From Aeromonas hydrophila subsp. hydrophila ATCC 7966 (GTDB taxonomy: Bacteria > Pseudomonadota > Gammaproteobacteria > Enterobacterales > Aeromonadaceae), in contig NC_008570.1 in NCBI RefSeq assembly GCF_000014805.1, positions 724,501-788,500 of the forward strand: 64,000 nucleotides of DNA, written 5' to 3'. A program made the translations under genes and the position numbers. The notes below the pieces were generated by a model, which saw only the letters and a program-made list of their open reading frames with translations, ran no database searches and was not told the origin of the DNA. Positions 1 to 10,079 of the stretch are shown one piece after another. Position 1 is the first letter of the stretch, and each line of letters starts with the position of its first letter.

Positions 1-1
1 C

Positions 2-208
2 TTCGCGGTCAGCATCCTGTGTGGCATCGGCTTTACCATGTCGATGTTCATCGCCTCGCTGGCCTTCGAGCACGGCGGGTTGGATTACGGCAGCTATTCG
101 CGCCTCGGGATCCTGGTGGGATCGACCCTGGCGGCGATCGTCGGTTATCTCGCCCTGCGCATAGCGCTCCCGAACCGGGAGGCCGACCAAAGCACGGAGG
201 GGTTATGA
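2..208 (+). CDS. nhaA: Na+/H+ antiporter NhaA, C-terminal end (partial)
   Basis: The window opens inside this gene. The frame from base 2 encodes about 68 residues ending at the TGA at 206-208. It contains the motif [12 protein letters not shown] followed by a hydrophobic helix ([19 protein letters not shown]), typical of the last two membrane helices of NhaA, the pH-regulated inner-membrane antiporter that expels Na+ in exchange for H+. The identification is supported by nhaR two genes downstream, the pairing known from E. coli. The stop overlaps the next start as ATGA. The 5' part lies outside the window, so nothing can be said about its promoter. Confidence 0.85.
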   Translation, partial: FAVSILCGIGFTMSMFIASLAFEHGGLDYGSYSRLGILVGSTLAAIVGYLALRIALPNREADQSTEGL

Positions 209-612
209 AAAGACTAGGATGGCTGGCCTTGCTGGCGCTGAGCCAGACGGCCTGGGCCGGCAGTCTGCAGGATTGCCAGCAAGATGCGGCCTCGGCCGGC
301 TGCTCGGCCTACCTCAACGGGGTGGTCGACAGCGCCCTGATGCTGGGGGACAAGCAGGCCAAGGCCCAGTTTGGCGAGACCTTCGCTGAACGGGCACTGA
401 GCAGCCGGGCCGGCGAGCGGGTCAAACAGTCCAACAAGCGTTACTGCGGGGAGCGGATGCCGGATCCGGCCCGCCTCAAGGCCCATCTGCAGGCGCAGTT
501 CGACGCGAACAAGGTTGACTCGATCAGCGACATGTATGACATTCTGGCGGCTGAACTCAGTTGCTACCGGAGTCCGCGCAGCGCGGGAACCCCATCGGAT
601 GTCACACCTTAA
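205..612 (+). CDS. small periplasmic protein, possibly Rap1a/Tai-like
   Basis: This 135-residue protein starts at an ATG overlapping the nhaA stop, so it is probably translationally coupled. It begins with a signal peptide (KR, hydrophobic core, AWA cleavage site near residue 17). The mature part has four cysteines (near residues 22, 29, 79 and 117), enough for two disulphides. The segment [13 protein letters not shown] followed by a later Cys and a final amphipathic helix ending in Cys resembles the CxxYxxGVVDxL pattern of the Rap1a/Tai domain, which includes immunity proteins to type VI secretion amidases. That assignment is tentative inference. Its place between nhaA and nhaR suggests co-transcription with the antiporter. 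The end overlaps nhaR by 14 bases. Confidence 0.7.
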   Translation: MKRLGWLALLALSQTAWAGSLQDCQQDAASAGCSAYLNGVVDSALMLGDKQAKAQFGETFAERALSSRAGERVKQSNKRYCGERMPDPARLKAHLQAQFDANKVDSISDMYDILAAELSCYRSPRSAGTPSDVTP

Positions 613-1531
613 CTACAACCATCTTTACTATTTTTGGATGACTCAGAAGAAGGGCTCCGTCACGCAAGCGGCGGAAGCCCTCTTCTTGACCCCGCAGACC
701 GTCACCGGCCAGATCAAGCTGCTGGAGCAGCGCCTGGGCGGCAAGCTGTTGATGCGCAAAGGGCGCTCCCTCGAGGCGACCGAGCTGGGTCAGCTGGTGT
801 TTCGCTATGCCGACAAGATGTTCAGCCTCTCCTACGAGATGCTGGATATCGTCAACTACCGCAAGGAGAGCCAGATCCTGTTCGACGTCGGCATCGCCGA
901 TGCGCTCTCCAAACGCCTTGCCAGCCGGGTACTGCTCTCCGTCATCCCCAACGACGGCTCCATCCACCTGCGCTGCTTCGAATCGACCCACGAGTTGCTG
1001 CTGGAACAGCTGAGCGAGCACAAGCTCGACATGATCCTGTCGGACTGCCCGGTGGACTCCAGCCAGCACGCCGGCCTGCTCTCCAAGCGGCTTGGTGGCT
1101 GCGGGGTCAGCTTCTTCTGCAAGGCGCCACTGCCATTGCTCCCTTTTCCGGCCTGTCTGGAGGAGCGCAAGCTGCTGATCCCGGGCCGGCGCACCGCCAT
1201 GGGCCGCCAGCTGACCCAGTGGTTCGAGCAGCAGGGCGTATCGCCCAGCATCCTCGGCGAGTTTGACGATGCGGCCCTGATGAAGGCATTCGGCTTCTTC
1301 AACCAGGGCATCTTCATGGCTCCCACCATCTATCGGGAGGAGATCCTGGAGGGGGAGGAGGTGATGCTGCTGGGGGAGACCCAGGATCTGATGGAGGAGT
1401 ACTACGTCATCTTCGCCGAACGGATGATCCAGCATCCGGCGGTAAAACGGGTATGCGAGAGCGATTTCTCCTTTCTGTTTGCCGGTCAGGAGGATTTCAC
1501 CACGATTCAACCGGCAACCCTGTCATTTTAA
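599..1531 (+). CDS. nhaR: transcriptional activator NhaR (LysR family)
   Basis: A 310-residue LysR-type regulator. The N-terminus ([20 protein letters not shown]) and the helix-turn-helix region ([20 protein letters not shown], about residues 23-42) closely match the E. coli NhaR N-terminus as I remember it. The rest is the substrate-binding domain. The family length is about 300 residues. NhaR activates nhaA in response to Na+. The ATG at 599 is chosen because it gives the canonical LysR start; in-frame Mets further upstream would only add unrelated residues. It overlaps the preceding small gene, suggesting an nhaA-unknown-nhaR operon. Autoregulation cannot be judged because the promoter lies outside the window. 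Confidence 0.93.
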   Translation: MSHLNYNHLYYFWMTQKKGSVTQAAEALFLTPQTVTGQIKLLEQRLGGKLLMRKGRSLEATELGQLVFRYADKMFSLSYEMLDIVNYRKESQILFDVGIADALSKRLASRVLLSVIPNDGSIHLRCFESTHELLLEQLSEHKLDMILSDCPVDSSQHAGLLSKRLGGCGVSFFCKAPLPLLPFPACLEERKLLIPGRRTAMGRQLTQWFEQQGVSPSILGEFDDAALMKAFGFFNQGIFMAPTIYREEILEGEEVMLLGETQDLMEEYYVIFAERMIQHPAVKRVCESDFSFLFAGQEDFTTIQPATLSF

Positions 1532-1580
1532 ATCGACGGGCCACAGAGTATGATTCTTGCCTCGAACGAGAGGGAATGAG

Positions 1581-1883
1581 ATGCAACTGGAAGAGATGGA
1601 GGCAAATGCAAGCCGGGCGGTCGCTCTGCTCAAGGCGCTGGCCAACGAGCGGCGCTTGTTTATCCTGTGTCAGCTGCTGGAGCGGGAGCTGTCGGTGGGC
1701 GAGCTCAATGAGCGGCTGGGTTTGAGCCAGTCGGCGTTGTCACAGCATCTGGCTGTGTTGCGGCGGGATGAACTGGTGGAGACGCGCAAGGAGGCCCAGA
1801 CGGTCTACTATTCGCTGCGCAGCCACGAGGTGCGCGAGATGATAGGATTGCTGCACAAGTTGTACTGCAGCGAACAGAAATAA
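1581..1883 (+). CDS. hlyU: HlyU-like ArsR/SmtB family transcriptional regulator
   Basis: A 100-residue winged-helix protein of the ArsR/SmtB family. The sequence runs KALANERRLFILCQLLE, then the recognition helix LSQSALSQHLAVLRRD and the wing KEAQTVYYSL. This is very close to Vibrio HlyU, which counters H-NS silencing of toxin genes and carries two conserved cysteines, one in helix 2 and one near the C-terminus. Both are present here (in FILCQLL and LYCSE), so a redox-responsive role is plausible. I see none of the usual ArsR metal-binding cluster. The start at 1581 has a GAGGGA ribosome site 6 bases upstream; a longer reading from 1557 lacks one. It stands alone between nhaR and a terminator. 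Which genes it controls cannot be seen here. Confidence 0.85.
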   Translation: MQLEEMEANASRAVALLKALANERRLFILCQLLERELSVGELNERLGLSQSALSQHLAVLRRDELVETRKEAQTVYYSLRSHEVREMIGLLHKLYCSEQK

Positions 1884-1910
1884 AAAACCGGCACGAAGGC
1901 CGGTTTTTTT
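1882..1910. terminator. bidirectional intrinsic terminator between hlyU and rpsT
   Basis: The inverted repeat ACCGGC / GCCGGT is flanked by an A-run on the left and a T7 run on the right. It therefore works on both strands for the convergent hlyU-like gene and rpsT. Confidence 0.9.
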
Positions 1911-1933
1911 AGCTTTGTTCAGCGGATGCTGAA

Positions 1934-2197
1934 TTAAGCCATAGCTTTGATCTGGGCAGACAGGCGGCTCTTGTGACGAGCAGCTTTGTTCTTGTGGATC
2001 AGGCCTTTGGTCGCCATACGATCCATGATCGGCTGAGCAACAGCGAAAGCGGCAGTCGCGGCAGCCTTGTCGCCAGAGGCGATGGCAGCGATGACTTTCT
2101 TCAGGTAGGTACGGGTCATGGAACGACGGCTGGCGTTGTGCTGACGACGTTTCTCTGACTGAAGAGCGCGCTTCTTAGCAGATTTGATGTTAGCCAA
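1934..2197 (-). CDS. rpsT: 30S ribosomal protein S20
   Basis: An 87-residue basic protein beginning [20 protein letters not shown], a standard S20 N-terminus. S20 is a primary binder of 16S rRNA helix 44 in the small subunit. The start codon is TTG at 2197-2195, preceded by an AGGAG site about 8 bases upstream. E. coli rpsT also uses a UUG start, which is linked to S20 autoregulation of its own translation. The gene is monocistronic on the minus strand, with its own promoter upstream and the shared terminator downstream. It diverges from murJ, as in other gammaproteobacteria. Confidence 0.97.
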   Translation of the reverse strand: MANIKSAKKRALQSEKRRQHNASRRSMTRTYLKKVIAAIASGDKAAATAAFAVAQPIMDRMATKGLIHKNKAARHKSRLSAQIKAMA

Positions 2198-2245
2198 GGT
2201 AAAACTCCTAAAACTGTCTTAGCGAGTGTATTGAAAAGGCCCGGA

Positions 2246-2274
2246 AATATGCCTTCTCAACCACATATTGTCAA
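2246..2274 (-). promoter_or_regulatory. sigma70 promoter of rpsT
   Basis: Read on the minus strand there is a perfect TTGACA -35 box (2274-2269), a 17-base spacer and a CATATT -10 box (2251-2246). It lies about 50 bases upstream of the rpsT start codon. Confidence 0.8.
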
Positions 2275-2388
2275 ATGATTTGTGCAAATAAACACCGCCC
2301 CCCGGTGGTGTGTCAGATGGGAGACGGTTAAACTGTCGGCCGATTCTAACAGCATTCTTTTCTTTCCGACAGTTCCAGAGGCCTCGTC

Positions 2389-3954
2389 TTGAGTAAGAAA
2401 TTGATCAAATCCGGCATGATAGTGTCCGGAATGACGTTGGCGTCCCGCGTGATGGGCTTGGTGCGCGATGTGGTCATCGCAAATCTGCTCGGTGCCGGGG
2501 TGGCCGCAGACGTCTTCTTCTTTGCCAACCGCATTCCCAACTTTCTGCGTCGCCTGTTCGCCGAAGGTGCCTTCAACCAGGCCTTTGTTCCCGTGATGAC
2601 GGAGTACAAGAAAAAGGGCGACGAGAGCGAGGTGCGCGAGTTGCTGGCCGCAGTGGCGGGCACCCTAGGGGGGATCGTCACCGTGGTCACCCTGCTCGGG
2701 GTGCTGGGCTCCGGCGTGCTGACCGCCCTGTTCGGTTGGGGCTGGTTCTGGGACTGGTTGCACGGCGGGCCGGCGGCCGAGAAGTTCGAGATGGCGAGCC
2801 TGATGCTCAAGATCACCTTCCCCTATCTCTGGTTCATCACCTTTACCGCCATGGCGGGGGCCATCCTCAATACCTTCGGCCGCTTCGGGGTCTCCTCCTT
2901 TACGCCGATCTTTCTCAACATCACCATGATCGCCGCCGCCTGGTGGATCTCGCCCTGGCTGGACGACCCTGAACTGGCGCTGGCCATCGGTGTCTTCCTC
3001 GGTGGTCTGGTGCAGTTCCTGTTCCAGTTCCCGTTCCTGCGCCAGATCAACATGCTGGTGTGGCCCAAGTGGGGTTGGCACCATCCGGGGGTGGTGAAGA
3101 TCCGCACCCTGATGATCCCGGCGTTGTTCGGGGTGTCGGTCAGCCAGATCAACCTGCTGGTCAACACCATGCTCGCCTCGTTCCTGGCGACCGGCGCCAT
3201 CAGCTATCTCTACTACTCGGATCGACTGCTGGAGTTCCCGCTCGGCATGTTCGGTGTCGCCATCAGTACCGTCATTCTGCCGGCGCTGGCCAAAAAACAC
3301 GTGGATGCTGATCCGGCCGACTTCTCCCGCACCATGGACTGGGGGGTACGGATGGTGATGCTGCTCGGCCTGCCGGCCATGGTGGGCATCGCCGTGCTGC
3401 GCGAACCCATTCTGCGGGTACTGTTCATGCGCGGCGAGTTCGGCTTGCATGAGGTGAGCATGTCCAGCGCCAGCCTGCTGGCATCCACCACGGGCCTGCT
3501 GTCGCTGATGCTGATCAAGGTGCTGGCCCCCGGCTACTATGCCCGCCAGGATACCCGCACCCCGGTGCGGATCGGGATGATGTCGATGGCGGCCAACATG
3601 GCCTGCAACCTCATCTTCATCTATCCGCTCGGTTACGTGGGGCTGGCGCTGTCGACTGCCTGCTCGGGCACGCTGAACGCGGCCCTGCTGTTCAAGGGGC
3701 TCCATCAGCAGAACGTCTACCGGCCCTCCCGCCACACCGGGGTATTCTGCCTCAAGCTGCTGACCGCAAGTCTGCTGATGGGGAGCGTGCTCCTTTACTT
3801 CTCGCCGGATCTGGCCCAATGGGGCGCCTGGCACATGAGCAAGGCGAGCATGCAGCTGACCATGCTGCTGGTACTGGGGGGCGCCATCTATGCCGGTGTC
3901 CTGCTGGCGCTGGGTATTCGGCCAAAAGATCTGAGAGCGGGGCGGGATGACTGA
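2389..3954 (+). CDS. murJ: lipid II flippase MurJ
   Basis: A 521-residue integral membrane protein of the MOP/MATE-like MurJ family, which moves lipid II across the inner membrane for peptidoglycan synthesis. The N-terminus contains SRVMGLVRDVVIANLLGAG and then NRIPNFLRRLFAEGAFNQAF, hallmark MurJ segments containing the arginines needed for function. About 14 hydrophobic helices fill the rest, and the length fits the family. The start is TTG at 2389, which aligns with Vibrio-type N-termini (MSKKLIKSGMI); no ATG nearby gives the conserved beginning. The ribosome site is weak. It diverges from rpsT. A 141-base gap with a separate promoter follows before ribF. Confidence 0.96.
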   Translation: MSKKLIKSGMIVSGMTLASRVMGLVRDVVIANLLGAGVAADVFFFANRIPNFLRRLFAEGAFNQAFVPVMTEYKKKGDESEVRELLAAVAGTLGGIVTVVTLLGVLGSGVLTALFGWGWFWDWLHGGPAAEKFEMASLMLKITFPYLWFITFTAMAGAILNTFGRFGVSSFTPIFLNITMIAAAWWISPWLDDPELALAIGVFLGGLVQFLFQFPFLRQINMLVWPKWGWHHPGVVKIRTLMIPALFGVSVSQINLLVNTMLASFLATGAISYLYYSDRLLEFPLGMFGVAISTVILPALAKKHVDADPADFSRTMDWGVRMVMLLGLPAMVGIAVLREPILRVLFMRGEFGLHEVSMSSASLLASTTGLLSLMLIKVLAPGYYARQDTRTPVRIGMMSMAANMACNLIFIYPLGYVGLALSTACSGTLNAALLFKGLHQQNVYRPSRHTGVFCLKLLTASLLMGSVLLYFSPDLAQWGAWHMSKASMQLTMLLVLGGAIYAGVLLALGIRPKDLRAGRDD

Positions 3955-4030
3955 GTCGGCGCGCCATGGCGGAAGTCCCGCTTGAGCCAGCAATCAGGGC
4001 GGGATGGCTGAAATCGGGTCAGCAACAGGG

Positions 4031-4059
4031 CTGACCCAGAGTGCCGCCTGATATATAAT
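4031..4059 (+). promoter_or_regulatory. putative promoter of the ribF-ileS-lspA-fkpB-ispH operon
   Basis: CTGACC (4031-4036), a 17-base spacer and a perfect TATAAT (4054-4059) stand 36 bases before ribF. The -35 box sits in the right arm of a hairpin, GGGTCAGC - AACAGG - GCTGACCC (4016-4037). That hairpin lacks a T-run, so I do not call it a terminator for murJ; it could be an operator. Confidence 0.6.
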
Positions 4060-4095
4060 CCGGCGATTTTCATAGCAGCGACGCACAAGGCATTG

Positions 4096-5070
4096 ATGGA
4101 GCTTATCCGCGGTATTCACAATATCAAGCCCCGTCACCGGGGGTGTGTATTGACCATTGGCAACTTTGATGGAGTTCATCAGGGTCATCATGCCGTGCTG
4201 TTTCGCCTGCAGGAAAAAGCAGCCCAGCTGGGCCTGCCGGCCTGCGTCATGCTGTTTGAACCGCAGCCGCTGGAGCTGTTTGCCGGGGCTGCGGCGCCGG
4301 CTCGCCTCAGCCGCCTGCGGGAGAAGTATGAAGCGCTCAAGGGGATGCAGATCGATCGCATGCTCTGCGTGCGCTTCAACCATCGCTTCGCCGAGCAGTC
4401 TGCCACCACCTTCATCGAGCAACTGCTGGTGGAGAAACTCGGCGTGCACTATCTGGTGGTGGGCGACGATTTTCGTTTCGGCAAGGGGCGGGAAGGGGAC
4501 TTCCACCTGCTGGAAGAGGCCGGCCGGCGCTTCGGTTTCGAGGTGATCAGCACCCAGAGCTTCCAGTTGTCCCGTCAGCGGGTCAGCAGCACGCTGGTGC
4601 GCGAGGCCCTCGCGGCCGGTCGCATGGCGGAGGTGGAGCTGATGCTCGGCCGTCCCTATACCATCAGCGGCCGGGTGGCCCACGGCGACAAGCTGGGCCG
4701 CACCATAGGTTTTCCCACCGCCAATCTGGCCCTCAAGCGCCAGGTGATCCCGGTCGGTGGCGTGTTCGCGGTGGAAGTGTTATGTTCCGGCAAGACCTTC
4801 CCCGGTGTCGCCAATGTGGGTGTACGGCCGACCTTGAGCGGTACACAAGCCAGATTGGAAGTACATCTATTTGATTTTTCTGGCGACCTATATGGTCAAC
4901 AGGTCAAGGTGCTGCTTCGCCACAAGCTGCGCGAAGAGCAGAAGTTTGCCTCTTTCACCGCCTTGAAAGAGCAGATCGAACGAGATGCCCTGGCGGCCCG
5001 AGCCTGGTTCGGGCTGCCACTACTCCATTTACCCAGCACTCTTTTAGAAAAGAAGGGAACCCAGGACTGA
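4096..5070 (+). CDS. ribF: bifunctional riboflavin kinase / FAD synthetase
   Basis: A 324-residue enzyme making FMN and FAD from riboflavin. The N-terminal nucleotidyltransferase half has [14 protein letters not shown] (nucleotide-binding GNFDGVHxGH) and VGDDFRFG. The C-terminal flavokinase half has [13 protein letters not shown] and [10 protein letters not shown]. Length and order match E. coli RibF, which begins MKLIRGIHN where this protein has [10 protein letters not shown] start at the ATG at 4096; the TTG directly before it is in frame but unnecessary. The stop TGA overlaps the ileS ATG by one base, the conserved ribF-ileS coupling. Confidence 0.97.
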   Translation: MELIRGIHNIKPRHRGCVLTIGNFDGVHQGHHAVLFRLQEKAAQLGLPACVMLFEPQPLELFAGAAAPARLSRLREKYEALKGMQIDRMLCVRFNHRFAEQSATTFIEQLLVEKLGVHYLVVGDDFRFGKGREGDFHLLEEAGRRFGFEVISTQSFQLSRQRVSSTLVREALAAGRMAEVELMLGRPYTISGRVAHGDKLGRTIGFPTANLALKRQVIPVGGVFAVEVLCSGKTFPGVANVGVRPTLSGTQARLEVHLFDFSGDLYGQQVKVLLRHKLREEQKFASFTALKEQIERDALAARAWFGLPLLHLPSTLLEKKGTQD

Positions 5071-7931
5071 TGAGCGACTATAAACACACCCTGAATCTTC
5101 CGGAAACCGAGTTTCCGATGCGTGGCGATCTGGCCAAGCGCGAACCCAACATGCTGAAACGTTGGTACGATCAGGATCTTTACGGCGCCATTCGCCGCGC
5201 CAAAGCGGGCAAGCCTTCGTTCATTCTGCACGATGGCCCCCCCTATGCGAACGGCAGCATTCACATCGGTCACTCGGTCAACAAGATCCTCAAAGACATC
5301 ATCATCAAGTCCAAGGGCCTCTCCGGTTTCGACTCCCCCTATGTGCCGGGCTGGGATTGCCACGGTCTGCCCATCGAACTGAAAGTGGAAGGCATGGTCG
5401 GCAAGCCGGGCGAGAAGGTTTCCGCCGCCGAGTTCCGCGCCGAGTGCCGCAAATACGCCAAGACCCAGATCGAAGCGCAGAAGACCGACTTCATCCGGCT
5501 GGGCGTGCTGGGTGACTGGGAACACCCCTACCTGACCATGGATTTCGGCACCGAAGCCAACATCATCCGCTCCATGGCCAAGATCGTTGAAAACGGCCAC
5601 CTGCACAAAGGCTCCAAGCCGGTGCACTGGTGTACCGATTGTGGCTCCGCCCTGGCCGAAGCTGAAGTGGAGTACTACGACAAGAACTCCCCCTCCATCG
5701 ATGTGCGCTTCAAGGCCGTCGACGAGGCGGGCGTTGCCGCCAAGTTTGATTGCGCCGAAGGCCATACCGGCAAGGGCCCGATCTCTGCCGTGATCTGGAC
5801 CACCACCCCCTGGACCCTGCCCGCCAACCGCGGCATCGCCATGCACGCCGATCTGGACTATGCGCTGGTGCAGGTGGAAGGGGAGCATCCCGAGCGCCTG
5901 ATCCTGGCCGCCGAGCTGGTCAAGGACGTGATGGACCGCGCCGGTATCGAGCAGTTCCACAACCTGGGTTACGCCAAGGGTGCCGCACTCGAGCTGCTGC
6001 GCTTCAACCACCCCTTCTACAGCTTCGACGTGCCGGTGGTGCTGGGTGACCACGTCACCCTGGATGCCGGTACCGGTGCCGTACATACCGCACCTGGCCA
6101 CGGTCAGGAAGACTTCGTGGTCGGTCAGAAGTACGGTCTGGAAGTGGCCAACCCGGTTGGCAGCAACGGCGTGTACCTGCCGGATACCGAACTGTTTGCC
6201 GGCCAGCACGTGTTCAAGGCCAACGCCTCCGTGGTCGAGGTGCTGACCGAGCGTGGCGCCCTGCTGCACCACAAGGTGTTCAACCATTCTTACCCGCACT
6301 GCTGGCGTCACAAGACCCCGATCATCTTCCGTGCCACCCCGCAGTGGTTCATCAGCATGGAGCAGAAGGGTCTGCGGCAGCGCGCGCTGGAAGAGATCGA
6401 GCGCATCGAGCAAGACGGCATCAAACAGCACGGCCAGAGCGGCTGGGTGCCGGCCTGGGGTAAAAACCGCATCCAGGCGATGGTCGAGAACCGTCCTGAC
6501 TGGTGTATCTCCCGTCAGCGTACCTGGGGCGTGCCCATCTCCCTGTTCGTCCACAAGGAGACCCAGGAACTGCATCCGGAATCCGTGCGCCTGATGCACG
6601 AAGTGGCCAAGCGGGTCGAGCAGTCCGGCATCCAGGCCTGGTGGGATCTGGACAAGGCCGAGCTGCTGGGCAGCGATGCCGACCTGTACGACAAGGTGCC
6701 TGACACCCTGGACGTCTGGTTTGACTCAGGTTCGACTCACTCCTCCGTGGTTGACGCCCGTCCCGAATTCAACGGCAACCCGGCCGACATGTATCTGGAA
6801 GGCTCTGACCAGCATCGCGGCTGGTTCATGTCCTCCCTGATGATCGGCGTGGCGATGAAAGACAAGGCTCCCTACAACCAGGTGCTGACTCACGGCTTCA
6901 CCGTGGATGGCCAGGGCCGCAAGATGTCCAAGTCCATCGGCAACGTGGTGAGCCCGCAGGACGTGATGAACAAGCTGGGTGCCGACATTCTGCGTCTGTG
7001 GGTCGCCAGCACCGACTACACCGGCGAGATGACCGTCTCCGACGAGATCCTCAAGCGCTCTGCCGACGCCTATCGCCGCATCCGCAACACCGCCCGTTTC
7101 CTCTTGGCCAACCTGAACGGCTTCAATCCGGCGACCGACATGGTGGCGCCTGCCGACATGGTGGTGGTGGATCGCTGGGCCGTGGGCCGTGCCAAAGCGG
7201 TACAGGCCGAGATCATGGCGGCGTTCGACGAGTACAACTTCCACGGTGTGACCCAGAAGCTGATGCAGTTCTGCTCCATCGAGATGGGCTCCTTCTACCT
7301 GGACGTCATCAAGGACCGTCAGTACACCGCCAAGGCTGACAGCCTGGCCCGTCGCTCCTGCCAGACCGCCCTCTATCACATCGCCGAAGCCATGGTGCGC
7401 TGGATGGCGCCGATCATGAGCTTCACCGCCGACGAGATCTGGGCGCTGCTGCCGGGTGAGCGCGGTGAGTTCGTGTTCACCGAGGAGTGGTATGACGGCC
7501 TGTTCGGGCTGGAAGCGGGTGAAACCCTCAACGACGATTTCTGGGCCGAGATCCTCACCGTGCGCGGTGAAGTGAACAAGGCGCTGGAAGTGGCTCGTGG
7601 CGAGAAGCGCATCGGTGGCTCCCTGCAGGCCGAGCTGACTCTGTTCGCCAAGCCGGCACTGGCTGCGCGTCTGAACGCCCTGGCCGATGAGCTGCGCTTT
7701 GTGCTGCTCACCTCCAAGGCCAAGGTTGTCAGCGTCGATGCCGCCCCGGCAGACGCCGTGGCGACCGAGCGCGACGACCTGTGGCTGAGCGTGGCCCAGT
7801 CTGCCGCCGCCAAGTGCGACCGCTGCTGGCACCATGTGGAAGACGTGGGCACCATCGCGGGTCACGAAGAGATCTGTGGCCGCTGCGTCACCAACGTCGA
7901 GGGTGACGGCGAAACTCGTCAATTTGCCTGA
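5070..7931 (+). CDS. ileS: isoleucine--tRNA ligase
   Basis: A 953-residue class I aminoacyl-tRNA synthetase. The HIGH signature is at residues 65-68 (NGSIHIGH) and KMSKS at 618-622 ([10 protein letters not shown]). The CP1 editing domain lies between them ([23 protein letters not shown]). The C-terminus has a zinc-binding pair of cysteine motifs (CDRCWHH and ICGRC), typical of bacterial IleRS. The W-rich [14 protein letters not shown] segment is family specific. It is coupled to ribF upstream and to lspA downstream (TGATG overlap), the widely conserved ileS-lspA arrangement. Confidence 0.98.
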   Translation: MSDYKHTLNLPETEFPMRGDLAKREPNMLKRWYDQDLYGAIRRAKAGKPSFILHDGPPYANGSIHIGHSVNKILKDIIIKSKGLSGFDSPYVPGWDCHGLPIELKVEGMVGKPGEKVSAAEFRAECRKYAKTQIEAQKTDFIRLGVLGDWEHPYLTMDFGTEANIIRSMAKIVENGHLHKGSKPVHWCTDCGSALAEAEVEYYDKNSPSIDVRFKAVDEAGVAAKFDCAEGHTGKGPISAVIWTTTPWTLPANRGIAMHADLDYALVQVEGEHPERLILAAELVKDVMDRAGIEQFHNLGYAKGAALELLRFNHPFYSFDVPVVLGDHVTLDAGTGAVHTAPGHGQEDFVVGQKYGLEVANPVGSNGVYLPDTELFAGQHVFKANASVVEVLTERGALLHHKVFNHSYPHCWRHKTPIIFRATPQWFISMEQKGLRQRALEEIERIEQDGIKQHGQSGWVPAWGKNRIQAMVENRPDWCISRQRTWGVPISLFVHKETQELHPESVRLMHEVAKRVEQSGIQAWWDLDKAELLGSDADLYDKVPDTLDVWFDSGSTHSSVVDARPEFNGNPADMYLEGSDQHRGWFMSSLMIGVAMKDKAPYNQVLTHGFTVDGQGRKMSKSIGNVVSPQDVMNKLGADILRLWVASTDYTGEMTVSDEILKRSADAYRRIRNTARFLLANLNGFNPATDMVAPADMVVVDRWAVGRAKAVQAEIMAAFDEYNFHGVTQKLMQFCSIEMGSFYLDVIKDRQYTAKADSLARRSCQTALYHIAEAMVRWMAPIMSFTADEIWALLPGERGEFVFTEEWYDGLFGLEAGETLNDDFWAEILTVRGEVNKALEVARGEKRIGGSLQAELTLFAKPALAARLNALADELRFVLLTSKAKVVSVDAAPADAVATERDDLWLSVAQSAAAKCDRCWHHVEDVGTIAGHEEICGRCVTNVEGDGETRQFA

Positions 7932-8434
7932 TGAACATGACTCACCATAAAAGCGGCCTGCGTTGGCTGTGGCTGGCAGTGCTGGCCTTTGTACTGGACC
8001 AGGCGAGCAAGCTCGCCGTGGTCAAGCTGCTGCCATTTGGCTACCCGGGGGTGGAGATCACCCCCTTCTTCAACCTGGTCCATGTCTACAACAAGGGGGC
8101 GGCTTTCAGCTTCCTGGCTGATCAGGGCGGCTGGCAGCGCTGGTTCTTCGCGGTGCTGGCGTTTGCGATATGCGGCTTGCTGATCCACTGGCTGCGCAAG
8201 CAGTCCGTCGCTCAGCGCTGGAGCGGCATCGCCTACTCGCTGATCATCGGCGGGGCGCTCGGCAACGTGTTTGACCGGCTGGTGCTGGGTCACGTGGTCG
8301 ATTTCCTCGATTTCTACTGGCAGCGTGCCCACTGGCCAGCGTTCAACCTGGCGGACAGCTTCATCTTCATCGGCGCCGCCATGATAGTGCTGGACGGTTT
8401 TCGCAGTGAGAAGAAGAAGGATGTGACGCCATGA
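7931..8434 (+). CDS. lspA: lipoprotein signal peptidase (signal peptidase II)
   Basis: A 167-residue inner-membrane aspartyl protease that removes the signal peptide from diacylglyceryl-prolipoproteins. Four hydrophobic helices are visible. The two catalytic aspartates lie in GNVFDRL and FNLADSFIFIG, and the DQASKLAV segment near the N-terminus is also family specific. The ATG overlaps the ileS stop. The end overlaps fkpB as ATGA, so translation is probably coupled through the whole run. Confidence 0.97.
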   Translation: MNMTHHKSGLRWLWLAVLAFVLDQASKLAVVKLLPFGYPGVEITPFFNLVHVYNKGAAFSFLADQGGWQRWFFAVLAFAICGLLIHWLRKQSVAQRWSGIAYSLIIGGALGNVFDRLVLGHVVDFLDFYWQRAHWPAFNLADSFIFIGAAMIVLDGFRSEKKKDVTP

Positions 8435-8883
8435 GCCAGCCGATTGCGGCAGACAGCAGCGTACTGTTCCACTTCGCCATCAAGCTGGAAGATGGCTCGG
8501 TGGCCGACAGCACTGCGTTGCAAGGCAAGCCTGCCCGCCTGCGGATGGGCGATGGCAGCCTGACCTCCAGTTTCGAGCAGTGCCTGCTGGGGCTGCGTGA
8601 AGGGGAGAGCAAGAGCTTCACGCTGGCACCGGAAGAGGCCTTCGGCCTCTCCAATCCCGACAACATCTATCATCTGGACCGCGCCAAGTTCGGTGCCGAT
8701 GTAGAGCCCAAGGTCGGCACCATCATCCTGTTTGACCAGCCCAACGGCAGCGAGCTGCCGGGTATCATCCGGGCGGTGGCAGGGATGTCGGTGACGGTCG
8801 ATTTCAACCATCCCCTGGCCGGTCACACCGTCACGTTCGAGGTGGAGATCCTGGGGGTTGATGACGAGGAAGCGGTTCACTGA
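8431..8883 (+). CDS. fkpB: FKBP-type peptidyl-prolyl isomerase FkpB (SlpA type)
   Basis: A 150-residue SlyD/SlpA-like [22 protein letters not shown], then a [18 protein letters not shown] segment, an insert-in-flap region and [18 protein letters not shown] at the end. Family members combine proline isomerase and chaperone activity in the cytoplasm. It lacks the His-rich metal-binding tail of SlyD, which fits FkpB. The position between lspA and ispH is conserved in many gammaproteobacteria and supports the name. It overlaps both neighbours by one to four bases. Confidence 0.95.
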   Translation: MSQPIAADSSVLFHFAIKLEDGSVADSTALQGKPARLRMGDGSLTSSFEQCLLGLREGESKSFTLAPEEAFGLSNPDNIYHLDRAKFGADVEPKVGTIILFDQPNGSELPGIIRAVAGMSVTVDFNHPLAGHTVTFEVEILGVDDEEAVH

Positions 8884-9818
8884 TGAATATTCTTCTGGCC
8901 AATCCCCGTGGTTTCTGTGCCGGTGTCGACCGGGCGATCAGCATCGTCGAGAGCGCGCTGGAGAAGTTTGGCGCCCCCATCTATGTCCGTCACGAGGTGG
9001 TGCACAACCGCTACGTGGTGAACAAGCTCAAGGAGGCGGGCGCCGTCTTCGTCGAAGAGCTGGATGAGGTGCCGGACGACAGCATCGTCATCTTCTCCGC
9101 CCACGGCGTCTCCAAAGCGGTGCGCGAGATGGCCAAGTCCCGTGCCCTCAAGGTGTTCGATGCGACTTGCCCGCTGGTGACCAAGGTGCACATGGAGGTC
9201 CATCGCGCTAGCCGCAAGGGCTCCGAGGCCGTGCTCATCGGCCATGCCGGTCACCCCGAGGTGATCGGGACCATGGGTCAGTACGAGAATCGCGAGGGGG
9301 GCATGTATCTGGTGGAGACGCCGGAAGACGTGGCCAAGCTCAAGGTGAAGAACCCGGACGACCTCTGCTTCGTCACCCAGACCACCCTCAGCGTGGACGA
9401 GACCTCGGACGTCATCGATGCATTGCGTGCCCACTTCCCCAAGATCCAGGGGCCGCGCAAGGACGACATCTGTTACGCCACCCAGAACCGCCAGGATGCG
9501 GTGCGGGAGATGGCGGGGCTGGTGGACGCCATGCTGGTGGTGGGGTCGCGCAACTCCTCCAACTCCAACCGCTTGCGGGAGCTGGCCGAGAAGGTGGGCG
9601 CCAAAGCCTATCTCATCGACGATGCCTCCATGATCGAGGCCGACTGGCTGGCGGGAGTAGAGGCGATCGGTGTCACCGCCGGCGCTTCCGCCCCCGAGGT
9701 GCTGGTGCAGTCGGTCATCACGCGCCTGCGTGAGCTGGGCGGCAAGGTGGTGGCCGAACACCCCGGTCGTGAAGAGAACGTGGTGTTTGAGGTGCCGCCG
9801 GAGCTGCGCATCCTTTGA
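8883..9818 (+). CDS. ispH: 4-hydroxy-3-methylbut-2-enyl diphosphate reductase
   Basis: A 311-residue iron-sulphur enzyme, the last step of the MEP isoprenoid pathway (HMBPP to IPP and DMAPP). The three cluster-ligand cysteines are in [24 protein letters not shown] and ICYATQNRQ. The conserved [13 protein letters not shown] and [10 protein letters not shown] segments are also present. It is the last gene of the ribF-to-ispH run and ends just before a terminator. The type IV minor pilin genes that follow match the neighbourhood known in Pseudomonas aeruginosa. Confidence 0.98.
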   Translation: MNILLANPRGFCAGVDRAISIVESALEKFGAPIYVRHEVVHNRYVVNKLKEAGAVFVEELDEVPDDSIVIFSAHGVSKAVREMAKSRALKVFDATCPLVTKVHMEVHRASRKGSEAVLIGHAGHPEVIGTMGQYENREGGMYLVETPEDVAKLKVKNPDDLCFVTQTTLSVDETSDVIDALRAHFPKIQGPRKDDICYATQNRQDAVREMAGLVDAMLVVGSRNSSNSNRLRELAEKVGAKAYLIDDASMIEADWLAGVEAIGVTAGASAPEVLVQSVITRLRELGGKVVAEHPGREENVVFEVPPELRIL

Positions 9819-9854
9819 GTCAGCCGTCCCGTGCGGGATAGTGCCATGAGTGCC

Positions 9855-9882
9855 TGAGCCACCTCCTGTGAGGTGGCTTTTT
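9855..9882 (+). terminator. intrinsic terminator after ispH
   Basis: GAGCCACCTC - CTGT - GAGGTGGCTT followed by a T-run closes the operon. The spacer that follows (9883-10079) has a lower GC content and holds no ORF I can support; it presumably contains the promoter of the pilin operon. Confidence 0.85.
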
Positions 9883-10079
9883 CATGGGCGATTCTTATGA
9901 CTCTTGTTACCCGGTTTGTGGTGAGATTGCAGCGAAATTTGATGATGTATGTCCAAGATCTGAGTAGATTGAATTGCAAGCGAAGGTCTGCGGTCTAGAC
10001 TGCTGATGATCTTCTCATCTGGCTTGATGGCACATGGATATGCGAACGAGCCTCCCCGACAAAATCAGAGCGAAACAGG

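Noticed and set aside
4016..4037. Terminator after murJ
   Set aside because: The eight-base hairpin has no T-run and overlaps the -35 of the ribF promoter.
4896..6599. A 567-codon minus-strand frame opposite ileS
   Set aside because: A mirror of ileS codons with no recognisable domain or ribosome site; ileS is beyond doubt.
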